Notes: generated from the letters alone by a model not told the origin. A DNA stretch of 7,072 nt from Bacteroidota bacterium (GCA_021790055.1 JAJYIL010000154.1:1-7072), one strand, 5' to 3'. Shown: positions 1-6,850, counted from the stretch's first letter. Translations and numbers: made by a program.

Positions 1-1701
1 GAAAAGAATGGCGCAGATTGGATCCAATTGGATGAGCCATTCCTAGTTACCGACTTAGCATATCGGCAAAAGGAAGCATATATAAACGCATACGGTAAAT
101 TAAGCAGGCAATTCCCGCAAATAAAATTTTTAATTGCATCTTATTTTGAAAGTTTGGGAAACAACATTGCACTGGCATCCTCTCTTCCGGTTTCGGCACT
201 ACATTTAGACCTTGTTAATGCGCCTCAGCAGTTAAATGAAATATTACCTATTGTCCCTAAAGAGATGGTCCTTTCGTTAGGAGTAATTAACGGAAGAAAC
301 ATCTGGAAGAATGATTACAGTAGATCAATTAAACTTATAAAGCAGGCGATAAATAAATTGGGAAGAGAGCGGGTAATGATTGCTCCTTCTTCATCGCTGC
401 TGCACGTTCCGGTTGATCTGGATTATGAAGATAAGCTTGATCCCGAAATAAAGAACTGGCTGGCTTTCTCAAAGCAAAAGCTGAATGAGATAAATGAGAT
501 TTACCGGATTATTGAAAACAAAGACGATAGCCTTCTGACGAAGAATAAGGCAGCGAAAAAAAGCCGTGAGCTTTCATCTTTAATTCATAATGAAATTGTA
601 AAGCAAAATACTGCGGCTGTATCTAAAAATGATTTTGCAAGGAAAAGCAGCTTTGCCGAGCGGCAAAAAAAGCAAAGAGCAAAAATCTCTCTTCCGCTTT
701 TTCCAACTACTACTATCGGTTCTTTCCCTCAAACAGATGACATCAGGCGTTTAAGAAATAAACTTAAAAAGGGAGAGTTAACCTCGGAACAATATGAAAA
801 TGATATTAAAGCTGCCATCGAATCCGTAATCTACTGGCAGGATGAAGCTGGATTAGATGTTTTAGTGCACGGTGAGTTCGAGCGCAACGATATGGTTGAA
901 TATTTTGGCGAGATGCTCGAAGGCTTTGCGTTTACATCAAACGGCTGGGTGCAGAGTTACGGCAGCCGCTGCGTAAAGCCGCCGGTTATATACGGCGATG
1001 TTAGCAGATCGAAAGATATGACTGTGAAATGGTCGAAGTTTGCTCAATCTAAAACACAAAAACCGGTTAAAGGAATGCTGACCGGACCGGTAACTATTCT
1101 TCAGTGGTCATTTATCCGCGACGATCAGCCCCGTTCAGAAACTGCGATGCTGATTACCCTTGCCATAAGAGATGAGGTACTGGCTCTGGAAAAGGCTGGA
1201 ATACAAATTATCCAGATTGACGAGCCGGCTTTCCGGGAAGGCTTACCTTTGAGGAAACAAGATTGGCAAGAATATCTTGACTGGGCTGTTAAAGCTTTTC
1301 GTGTCGCGTCGGCAGGTGTGCAGGATGAAACACAGATTCATACCCACATGTGCTACAGCGAGTTTAATGATATTATCAAATCAATTGCAGATTTGGATGC
1401 CGATGTAATTACCATCGAAACCTCGCGCTCTCAAATGGAACTGCTCGGTGCCTTCGCCAATTTCAAATATCCAAATGAAATCGGACCCGGAGTATATGAC
1501 ATTCATTCGCCGCGTGTTCCGACTGTAGATGAAATGCTTAGCCTCCTGAAGAAAGCTTCGGCTTTGCTGCCGGTTCAAAACTTATGGGTAAATCCGGACT
1601 GCGGACTTAAGACCCGTAAATGGCTTGAGACCGAAGAGTCGTTGAAAAACATGGTAAAGGCTGCTTTGATTTTGCGTAGGATGACAAACTTTAATGTTTA
1701 G
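1..1701 (+). CDS. metE: 5-methyltetrahydropteroyltriglutamate-homocysteine methyltransferase (cobalamin-independent methionine synthase), 5'-truncated
   Basis: MetE makes methionine in the cytoplasm by moving the methyl group of 5-methyltetrahydrofolate directly to homocysteine without B12. The frame is open from base 1 (EKNGADWIQLDEPFLV...), so the gene starts upstream of the window; the first start-like codon, TTG at 28, is internal. 566 residues are visible, and against the roughly 753-aa E. coli enzyme about 190 N-terminal residues are missing. The first visible part is the end of the N-terminal barrel, followed by a charged linker (visible residues about 150-225). The catalytic barrel begins near residue 231 with LPLFPTTTIGSFPQ. 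The zinc ligands are all present: His449 and Cys451 in HTHMCYSEF, Glu473 in TIETSR and Cys534 in NPDCGLKTR. Their spacing (2, 22, 83) equals that of E. coli His641/Cys643/Glu665/Cys726. The catalytic His is at 502 (YDIHSP). It looks like a fully functional enzyme cut only by the window edge. Confidence 0.97.
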   Translation, partial: EKNGADWIQLDEPFLVTDLAYRQKEAYINAYGKLSRQFPQIKFLIASYFESLGNNIALASSLPVSALHLDLVNAPQQLNEILPIVPKEMVLSLGVINGRNIWKNDYSRSIKLIKQAINKLGRERVMIAPSSSLLHVPVDLDYEDKLDPEIKNWLAFSKQKLNEINEIYRIIENKDDSLLTKNKAAKKSRELSSLIHNEIVKQNTAAVSKNDFARKSSFAERQKKQRAKISLPLFPTTTIGSFPQTDDIRRLRNKLKKGELTSEQYENDIKAAIESVIYWQDEAGLDVLVHGEFERNDMVEYFGEMLEGFAFTSNGWVQSYGSRCVKPPVIYGDVSRSKDMTVKWSKFAQSKTQKPVKGMLTGPVTILQWSFIRDDQPRSETAMLITLAIRDEVLALEKAGIQIIQIDEPAFREGLPLRKQDWQEYLDWAVKAFRVASAGVQDETQIHTHMCYSEFNDIIKSIADLDADVITIETSRSQMELLGAFANFKYPNEIGPGVYDIHSPRVPTVDEMLSLLKKASALLPVQNLWVNPDCGLKTRKWLETEESLKNMVKAALILRRMTNFNV

Positions 1702-1750
1702 TCTTCATCCTAAAAATGGTTTTAAATAAATTATAAATTATGGTGCAGAT

Positions 1751-1966
1751 ATGGAAGTAGAAAATAATTTTCATAATGAATTTGAGCTTCAGGTAAAAAG
1801 ATTCCTGGATGACTTTATGCTCGATATGTATAGAGGCAACGATCATATCATTGCCAGGAAATATTTCAATGATTTATTTCATAGGCTGCTACCGAAGTAT
1901 TTTTACGTCTATGAACATAATGAAAGTGAGGTTGAATTTAAAATTGATTGTAGACGAGTTTTATAA
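1751..1966 (+). CDS. small hypothetical protein, 71 aa
   Basis: I do not recognise this protein. It starts at ATG 1751, 49 nt after metE, with no clear Shine-Dalgarno site. Its composition looks like a real soluble protein: alternating charged and aromatic/hydrophobic residues suggest two or three amphipathic helices (FELQVKRFLDDFMLDMYRG, then ARKYFNDLFHRLLPKYFYVY). There is no signal peptide, membrane segment or cysteine motif; the single Cys is close to the C-terminus. The overlapping frame across 1809-1910 instead reads as a Cys/Ile-rich low-quality peptide, which favours this frame as coding there. Its 3' end overlaps the next gene by about 47 nt in the +1 frame. It may therefore be a separate coupled small protein, or the N-terminal part of one longer protein split by an indel near 1911-1966. 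It is the first member of a three-ORF cassette. Confidence 0.6.
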   Translation: MEVENNFHNEFELQVKRFLDDFMLDMYRGNDHIIARKYFNDLFHRLLPKYFYVYEHNESEVEFKIDCRRVL

Positions 1967-2516
1967 AAATATTATTATCCTCGGAAACAATGGAACCGGT
2001 ATTGCCGCCGCTCTTAAACTGAGCAGGCTTTTTAAGAATCATTACAATGTTAAAATCCATTTAATCAGCAATAACTTCAACATAAGGTACCACCTTGCAC
2101 TCAGGCTTTTTTCAAGCGACTTAAAAGAGAAGACTCCGAATGATCGTTTAAAAAAGAATCTGGAATATCACCGGGGTACGGCTACAAAAGTTGATCTGAT
2201 AAACAGAAAGGTTTTTTTTGATGACGATGAAATTCATTTCAGGTTTATAGCTGTGGATATAACCAATCAAAATTATTATCAATTTATACAAGGGGATATT
2301 AGACGTACCGGTAAAGCAGAGTCATTAACAGTTTATGATTTCATGAGAGAAACTGAACTGCCGTTTGTATACCTGTTCAGGGATAATGTAATCAAAAGAT
2401 TGGATACCGACTCATTAGTCTCATCGGTTAATTCTATTACACAAAAGCAGGAAAGTCAAATTGCCAGGAATATTTTTAGTGAAGTTTATGGCTATGAAAG
2501 GATTATGCAGACATGA
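1920..2516 (+). CDS. half-length Rossmann-fold protein resembling the FAD-binding N-terminal half of a pyridine nucleotide-disulfide oxidoreductase
   Basis: The N-terminus carries a dinucleotide-binding signature: a hydrophobic beta strand followed by a glycine-rich turn (NIIILGNNGTGIAAALKL, glycines near residues 22, 25 and 27 counting from ATG 1920). Later parts also follow the NDH-2/NADH-oxidase layout. A segment like TKVDLINRKVFFDDDEIHF matches the usual 'id..k.V.l.dG..i.yd' strand pair, and GDIRRTGKAESLTVYDFMRE resembles the 'ipG...tl.d' linker. The protein stops near 198 aa, so the NAD(P)H-binding domain and C-terminal interface domain of the family (about 400 aa) are absent, and no CxxC redox pair is seen. 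The start is uncertain: ATG 1920 (used here), ATG 1911, or TTG 1944 with a weak GAGG at 1928-1931. A start at 1809 would add an implausible peptide overlapping the 71-aa gene. It overlaps the next gene by ATGA, implying translational coupling. The fold is likely; no enzyme activity can be assigned. Confidence 0.65.
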   Translation: MKVRLNLKLIVDEFYKNIIILGNNGTGIAAALKLSRLFKNHYNVKIHLISNNFNIRYHLALRLFSSDLKEKTPNDRLKKNLEYHRGTATKVDLINRKVFFDDDEIHFRFIAVDITNQNYYQFIQGDIRRTGKAESLTVYDFMRETELPFVYLFRDNVIKRLDTDSLVSSVNSITQKQESQIARNIFSEVYGYERIMQT

Positions 2517-2755
2517 ATAAAAGTAATATGCTGATTGACTGCAGAGGTAAACACTGCAGTCTTGATTACGAAAAGATTGAGAAAAATTTTAAGTCGATCA
2601 AAGATGGACAAGCTATTCTTTTGATAACGGATTCGAATCCCCAAAAGCTGTATTACGAACTGCTTTCCAGAGAACGCGGAAATTTTTACTGGGCATTGTT
2701 CGAGGACGGTCCGAATGAATGGGAAGTGCAGATTGAGAAGGTTTCTGCTTTTTAA
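2513..2755 (+). CDS. DUF2249 / TusA-like small protein, 80 aa
   Basis: The 80 residues match the DUF2249 pattern, a relative of the sulfur-carrier fold of TusA/SirA. They open with a strand ending in IDCRGKHCSLDYEKI, the equivalent of the family 'D.RG...P....I' motif. This is followed by a helix, the KDGQAILLITDSNPQKLYYEL segment ('pGe.l.l..D..P..L...L') and a last strand pair, FYWALFEDGPNEWEVQIEK ('f.w...e.gp..w.v.I'). Cys10 and Cys15 flank the RG motif, and Cys15 sits where TusA carries its persulfide-bearing cysteine. A sulfur-transfer or thiol role is possible but unproven. From recollection, DUF2249 proteins often occur near hemerythrins or nitrogen-oxide genes; none is visible here. The start codon lies inside the stop of the upstream Rossmann gene (ATGA, 2513-2516), with AAGGA-like purines about 12 nt upstream, so the two are probably translationally coupled. 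Confidence 0.78.
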   Translation: MNKSNMLIDCRGKHCSLDYEKIEKNFKSIKDGQAILLITDSNPQKLYYELLSRERGNFYWALFEDGPNEWEVQIEKVSAF

Positions 2756-2773
2756 CAAGAGTTAATTGCCTCA

Positions 2774-2804
2774 TTTATCCAAAATCTATTTTAACATATA
2801 TTTG
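2774..2804 (+). promoter_or_regulatory. candidate Bacteroidota-type promoter ahead of acnA
   Basis: TATATTTG at 2797-2804 is an exact match to the TAnnTTTG -7 element of Bacteroidota housekeeping promoters. A 3-of-4 match to the TTTG -33 element (TTTA, 2774-2777) lies upstream with a 19-bp spacer, close to the usual 19-21. Transcription would begin around 2810, leaving a leader of about 25-30 nt before the acnA start. The position in the only sizeable gap between the DUF2249 gene and acnA fits. The motif is short and the region is AT-rich, so chance occurrence is possible. Confidence 0.4.
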
Positions 2805-2836
2805 AGCTATCTTCAAAATTATAGGATGATGTAGAT

Positions 2837-5656
2837 ATGCCTGCGAAATTACAAACCAAAAAACCTGAGATTGTCTCACAGTATGTGAAGACATTTACCT
2901 TTGCGTCTGAGCGCGTAAAATATTTCAGCCTGAAAGAGCTTGAGAAAAAAGGCAGCAATATTAGCAGATTGCCTTTCTCCATCCGGATTCTGCTTGAAAA
3001 TATCATGCGGAACTTTAACGGATTCAGTGTTAACGAAGAGCATTTTGAAACGATCCGAAATTGGAAGCCTGCGCCTGCATTAAAAGAAATTCCTTATCTG
3101 CCTGCAAGAGTTTTAATGCAGGATTTCACAGGCGTACCTTCAGTTGTTGATATTGCTTCAATCAGATCGGAGGTTGCGCGGAAAGGGAAGAACTCTGAAA
3201 AGATAAATCCGCAGATACCTGTGGATCTGATTATAGACCATTCGGTGCAGGTAGATTTCTTCGGTACTACTTATGCCTATCAAAAAAATGTTGACATGGA
3301 ATATCACCGGAACAGCGAGAGATATTCTTTGCTGAAATGGGCGAATTCTTCCTTTAAAAATTTTAGAGTGCTGCCTCCCGGTATGGGAATATGCCATCAG
3401 GTTAATCTCGAATACCTGGCAAGTGTGGTTAGCGTAAGAAACGGATATATTTTCCCGGACACTTTGGTTGGCACCGATTCGCATACTCCGATGGTAAATG
3501 GAATCGGAGTTGTAGGCTGGGGAGTTGGAGGCATTGAAGCCGAGGCGGCAATGCTTGGGCAGCCTATTTATATTATGCTTCCCGAAGTAATCGGCTTGAA
3601 GGTTACAGGCAATTTACGCGAAGGGACAACTTCAACCGATCTCGTTTTATCAATCGCAGAACTGTTAAGAAAGCACGGAGTCGTTGGTAAGTTTGTCGAA
3701 GTCTTCGGAGACGGATTGGAAAGCCTGACTGTTCCCGACCGTGCTACAATTTCAAATATGTCGCCTGAATTCGGATGCACGGTAACTTATTTCCCTCCTG
3801 ATGATAAAACTCTGGAATATTTAAGAATAACAGGCAGACCCCAGAAGCATATCGATACGGTCGAAAAATATTTGAAGACAAATTTATTATGGAGAGAGAA
3901 CGAAGATTCAATAAAATATTCTCATGTCCTGAATCTGAAGCTGGAAGACGTCGTTCCATCCATTGCCGGACCTAAAAGACCGCAGGATAAAATTCCACTT
4001 GATAAAGTAAAGACAAAGTTCATCGAGATTCTGAAAACCAGCTTTGAGAGAGAATATGTTTCTATAGAAGACCGTGCTGAAGGCAGGTGGATGAATGAAG
4101 GCGGTCATCTCGAAGAAAACGTACCGGTTCAAAATTCAGATACTCTTGTTGCCGCTGAAGTTGAAATTGAGACGGTTCAAAAAGCGAAGAACGATTTGAA
4201 GAGCGTAAAAATAAAAGTAGATGGCAATGAGTTCATCTTAAGCGACGGCTCAGTTGTTATTGCCGCTATAACAAGCTGCACCAATACCTCAAATCCAAGT
4301 GTTATGATCGGCGCAGGATTGATAGCAAAAAATGCTGTTGAAAAAGGGTTGAGAACAAAGCCGTGGGTCAAGACAAGCTTAGCGCCGGGTTCAAGAGTTG
4401 TCACCGAATATTTTGAGAAAGCCGACTTGATTCCGTTCTTTGAAGCGCTTGGATTTCATGTAGTCGGTTACGGGTGTACCACATGCATCGGTAACAGCGG
4501 CCAATTGCCTGCTCACATTCACCAGGCGGTAGTTGATAACAAGCTTGTTACCGCTTCGGTACTTTCCGGCAATAGAAATTTTGAAGCAAGGATTCATCCG
4601 CTGGTAAAGATGAATTTTCTTATGTCGCCTATCCTTGTTGTAGCTTATGCTCTTGCCGGAAGGATTGATATTGATTTTTATAATGAGCCGCTCGGTTTCG
4701 ACCCGAACTTTCAGCCGGTGTTCTTAAAGGATATCTTTCCTGTTTCGGAAGATATTCAAAAGCTTATGCGCCAAGTGCTCGATTCGAAAGATTACAAGAA
4801 CAATTACAAAAGCATCTTCAAAGGCGATGATGAATGGAATTCACTTAAGTCATCTAAAAGTGAAATTTATAATTGGGATTCAAAATCATCTTATATAAAA
4901 GAAGCTCCTTTCTTTAAGAATATTTCTCCCTCGCCGGAAAAAATTTCCGGTATTTCTTCGGCGAGAGTTTTGTTAAAGCTCGGCGATTCTATAACGACCG
5001 ATCATATTTCACCGGCAGGAGCTATTGCTGAAGATTCGCCTGCGGGTAAATATCTGAAGTCTCTTGGAATTGAAAAGAAGGAGTTCAATTCTTACGGCTC
5101 CAGAAGAGGAAATCATGAAGTAATGGTAAGAGGAACCTTTGCCAATGTCAGGCTCAAGAATCAATTGGCAGACAAAGAAGGCAGCTGGACGGTTTACCAG
5201 TCAACCGGAGAAGTAATGACTGTGTTTGATGCGGCTATGAAGTATGAAGAGAATAAAATTCCGTTGATTATTCTTGCCGGTAAAGAATACGGCAGCGGGT
5301 CTTCAAGAGATTGGGCAGCAAAAGGCGTCTCGCTTTTAGGTGTTCGTGCAATTATTGCCGAAAGCTTTGAAAGGATTCACCGCAGTAATCTTGTCGGGAT
5401 GGGAGTTCTGCCGCTTCAATTTGAAAGCGGTGAAAACATCAGTACATTATCGTTAACTGGAGATGAGTCTTTTGATATTTTAGATTTAGATGGTCTTCAT
5501 CCGAATAAAAAAGTCAAAGTAACAGTAAAGAAAAATGGAAATACACTTAAGGAGTTCAATGCTGTAGCAAGGCTCGATTCACAGATTGAGGTAGAGTATT
5601 ACCGAAACGGCGGAATACTTCAATACGTTTTAAGAGAATTTCTAAATAAGAATTAA
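2837..5656 (+). CDS. acnA: aconitate hydratase A (aconitase), 939 aa
   Basis: Aconitase interconverts citrate and isocitrate via cis-aconitate in the TCA cycle, using a cytoplasmic [4Fe-4S] cluster. Cluster ligands are Cys481 (TSCTNTSNPS), Cys547 and Cys550 (GYGCTTCIGNSG); their spacing of 66 and 3 equals that of E. coli AcnA Cys435/501/504. Other conserved parts are DHSVQVDFFGT (from Asp134), PPGMGICHQVNLEYL, LVGTDSHTPMVNG (Asp214/His216), VLSGNRNFEARIHP, the swivel-domain start GDSITTDHISPAGAI (716 onward), YGSRRGNHEVM and the substrate-binding loop GKEYGSGSSRDW (815-826). The protein is about 48 aa longer than E. coli AcnA. The extra residues fall mostly between AGPKRPQ (377-383) and Cys481, in a charged linker just before the cluster domain; several bacterial AcnA proteins of about 940 aa exist. 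ATG 2837 is supported by AGGA at 2823-2826, 10 nt upstream. A candidate promoter lies at 2774-2804, and the AhpD-like gene follows after 20 nt. Confidence 0.98.
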   Translation: MPAKLQTKKPEIVSQYVKTFTFASERVKYFSLKELEKKGSNISRLPFSIRILLENIMRNFNGFSVNEEHFETIRNWKPAPALKEIPYLPARVLMQDFTGVPSVVDIASIRSEVARKGKNSEKINPQIPVDLIIDHSVQVDFFGTTYAYQKNVDMEYHRNSERYSLLKWANSSFKNFRVLPPGMGICHQVNLEYLASVVSVRNGYIFPDTLVGTDSHTPMVNGIGVVGWGVGGIEAEAAMLGQPIYIMLPEVIGLKVTGNLREGTTSTDLVLSIAELLRKHGVVGKFVEVFGDGLESLTVPDRATISNMSPEFGCTVTYFPPDDKTLEYLRITGRPQKHIDTVEKYLKTNLLWRENEDSIKYSHVLNLKLEDVVPSIAGPKRPQDKIPLDKVKTKFIEILKTSFEREYVSIEDRAEGRWMNEGGHLEENVPVQNSDTLVAAEVEIETVQKAKNDLKSVKIKVDGNEFILSDGSVVIAAITSCTNTSNPSVMIGAGLIAKNAVEKGLRTKPWVKTSLAPGSRVVTEYFEKADLIPFFEALGFHVVGYGCTTCIGNSGQLPAHIHQAVVDNKLVTASVLSGNRNFEARIHPLVKMNFLMSPILVVAYALAGRIDIDFYNEPLGFDPNFQPVFLKDIFPVSEDIQKLMRQVLDSKDYKNNYKSIFKGDDEWNSLKSSKSEIYNWDSKSSYIKEAPFFKNISPSPEKISGISSARVLLKLGDSITTDHISPAGAIAEDSPAGKYLKSLGIEKKEFNSYGSRRGNHEVMVRGTFANVRLKNQLADKEGSWTVYQSTGEVMTVFDAAMKYEENKIPLIILAGKEYGSGSSRDWAAKGVSLLGVRAIIAESFERIHRSNLVGMGVLPLQFESGENISTLSLTGDESFDILDLDGLHPNKKVKVTVKKNGNTLKEFNAVARLDSQIEVEYYRNGGILQYVLREFLNKN

Positions 5657-5661
5657 AATAC

Positions 5662-5669
5662 AGAAAGGA
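5662..5669 (+). promoter_or_regulatory. strong Shine-Dalgarno site of the AhpD-like gene
   Basis: AGAAAGGA lies 7 nt before ATG 5677 and is the best ribosome-binding site in the window. It fixes the start of the AhpD-like gene. It lies in the 20-nt gap after the acnA stop, so the gene is probably translated from the acnA transcript. Confidence 0.75.
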
Positions 5670-5676
5670 AAATTTA

Positions 5677-6135
5677 ATGCGTTTAGATTGGAGAAAAATT
5701 TCGCCAGATGGAATGAAGGCTATGCTGGATTTGCAGCATGTGGTTGATAAGAGCAATTTAGATCATAAGCTTCTTGAATTAGTAAAGATTAGAGCTTCGC
5801 AAATTAACGGCTGTGCATACTGTCTTGATATGCATACCAAGGATGCGATTGCACTCGGTGAAAGTCCGCAGAGGCTTCACGTGGTTGCCGCCTGGAGGGA
5901 AGCTCCGTTTTATTTGCCCCGTGAAAGAGCAGCTCTTGCCTGGTGTGAGTCTCTTACTCAAATCTCTGAGAAGGGTGCATCGGATTCAGTTTATAGTGAA
6001 GTTGAAAGTCTCTTTTCTCCGCAGGAAATAGCTGAGCTTACAATTGCAATAGTCGCTATAAACGGATGGAACCGGTTCGCTGTCGGCTTTCATAATCCTG
6101 TAGGTGATTACGTTTCGAAGATTAAGAATGTCTGA
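5677..6135 (+). CDS. AhpD-like alkylhydroperoxidase / carboxymuconolactone decarboxylase family protein
   Basis: This 152-aa protein has the length and pattern of the stand-alone peroxidase-related CMD-family proteins, which are all-helical, cytoplasmic and often multimeric. The active-site block is LLELVKIRASQINGCAYCLD plus the following MHTKDA. It has Glu34, Cys46, Cys49 and His53, with spacing (12 from Glu to the first Cys, 3 between Cys, 4 to His) equal to that of Mycobacterium AhpD Glu118/Cys130/Cys133/His137. The AhpD His132 position is Tyr48, as is common in this subfamily. The C-terminal LTIAIVAINGWNRFAVGFHNPVG segments (taken as two parts) are also typical. The family reduces peroxides through the CxxC thiols or serves as a thiol-redox protein; a decarboxylase role is unlikely given the intact CxxC. 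It sits 20 nt downstream of acnA with a good ribosome-binding site, so co-transcription is likely. The exact substrate is unknown. Confidence 0.9.
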   Translation: MRLDWRKISPDGMKAMLDLQHVVDKSNLDHKLLELVKIRASQINGCAYCLDMHTKDAIALGESPQRLHVVAAWREAPFYLPRERAALAWCESLTQISEKGASDSVYSEVESLFSPQEIAELTIAIVAINGWNRFAVGFHNPVGDYVSKIKNV

Positions 6136-6145
6136 AACACTTAAT

Positions 6146-6227
6146 ATTGAAAATTGAACATTTTGTAAAGAGACCTCAATGCGGGAAAATTCTCAATGAT
6201 CAATTCTCAACACTCAATGTTCAATTT
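6146..6227 (+). repeat. 7-bp-period degenerate tandem array with 12-nt inverted arm
   Basis: This lies in the 178-nt gap (6136-6313) between the AhpD-like and DUF488 genes. From 6192 to 6226 there are five consecutive in-phase heptamers of the form NTCAAYN: CTCAATG, ATCAATT, CTCAACA, CTCAATG and TTCAATT. A further CTCAATG sits at 6175-6181. In the opposite orientation two in-phase heptamers, ATTGAAA and ATTGAAC, occupy 6146-6159. As a result AAATTGAACATT (6151-6162) is a perfect 12-nt inverted repeat of AATGTTCAATTT (6216-6227), with 53 nt between. In RNA this could fold into a long hairpin, but no GC-rich stem with a U-tract is seen, so it is not a classical terminator. No recognisable promoter or gene is seen in the rest of the gap (6228-6313). 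Confidence 0.75.
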
Positions 6228-6313
6228 ATAAGAGATATTATTTCGAAATTTGCTATGTCGGAACCAAGGTGGACTAAGTAACATGTAAAATAGTATTTCT
6301 TTGCTGATAAGAA

Positions 6314-6850
6314 ATGTTTAAAGGAAAAACAATCTGGACGATAGGGCATTCAACTCATCCGGTTGATGAGTTTACCCTGATGCTAAAATCTTTCGACATA
6401 GAAATTCTTGTTGATGTAAGAAGTCTGCCCGGCTCGAATAGATTTCCACAATTCAACAAAGAGAATTTAGAGAAATCTCTTCCGGATAATTCAATCAGTT
6501 ATATCCATCTTCTTCAACTCGGCGGCAGAAGGAAAGTCAGAAAAGATTCGAAGAATACGGCATGGCGTCATCCGGCATTCCGCGGTTACGCTGATTACAT
6601 GGAGACTGATGAATTTTATTTTGGGATAAAAGAACTGACTGTGATTGCAGCAAAAAAGCGGACTGCAATAATGTGTGCTGAGGCTTTGTGGTGGAGATGC
6701 CACCGCTCGATGATTTCTGATTTTCTTAAGTTGCAAGGGTGGAAAGTAATCCACATAATTTCACTCAATAAATCTGAAGAACATCCCTACACCCAGCCGG
6801 CAAGGATTGTTGATGGAAGACTGGATTACACCGCTAATACTTCTGTTTAA
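6314..6850 (+). CDS. DUF488 family protein
   Basis: This 178-aa protein has the full DUF488 (PF04343) signature and normal length. It has the N-terminal strand and turn TIGHSTHPVDEFTLML, then LVDVRSLPGSNRFPQFN, the central YIHLLQLGGRR and FRGYADYM blocks. The hallmark C-terminal cluster IMCAEALWWRCHRSMI carries Cys121, Glu123, Cys129, His130 and Arg131, followed by a GWKVIHI strand. The biochemical function of the family is not established; the conserved Cys/Glu/Cys-His-Arg set suggests a catalytic or metal/phosphate-binding site, which is inference. There is no signal peptide or membrane segment. The start at ATG 6314 gives the family's usual distance to TIGHS, though no clear Shine-Dalgarno site precedes it. 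The gene is isolated from its neighbours by repeat elements on both sides and is probably its own transcription unit. Confidence 0.92.
   Translation: MFKGKTIWTIGHSTHPVDEFTLMLKSFDIEILVDVRSLPGSNRFPQFNKENLEKSLPDNSISYIHLLQLGGRRKVRKDSKNTAWRHPAFRGYADYMETDEFYFGIKELTVIAAKKRTAIMCAEALWWRCHRSMISDFLKLQGWKVIHIISLNKSEEHPYTQPARIVDGRLDYTANTSV

Noticed and set aside
1711..1737. Weak AT hairpin and TATAAA box between metE and the 71-aa gene
   Set aside because: A 5-bp AT stem and a -10-like box without a -35 partner are expected by chance in such AT-rich sequence.
1809..1919. A longer start for the Rossmann protein at ATG 1809
   Set aside because: The added peptide is Cys/Ile-rich and unlike a protein N-terminus, and it would almost wholly overlap the better-looking 71-aa frame.
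1937..1943. TTTAAAA, a classical -1 slippery heptamer, inside the overlap of the 71-aa and Rossmann ORFs
   Set aside because: It is out of phase with the zero frame, and joining the two ORFs would need a +1 (not -1) shift, so it does not support programmed -1 frameshifting.
3158..4597. Several minus-strand open frames of 70-108 codons opposite acnA
   Set aside because: They lie wholly within a strongly conserved gene, have no recognisable motifs or ribosome-binding sites, and look like codon-composition shadows.
6146..6227. Rho-independent terminator after the AhpD-like gene
   Set aside because: The 12-bp stem is AT-rich with a 53-nt interior and no following U-tract, so it does not fit the classical form.
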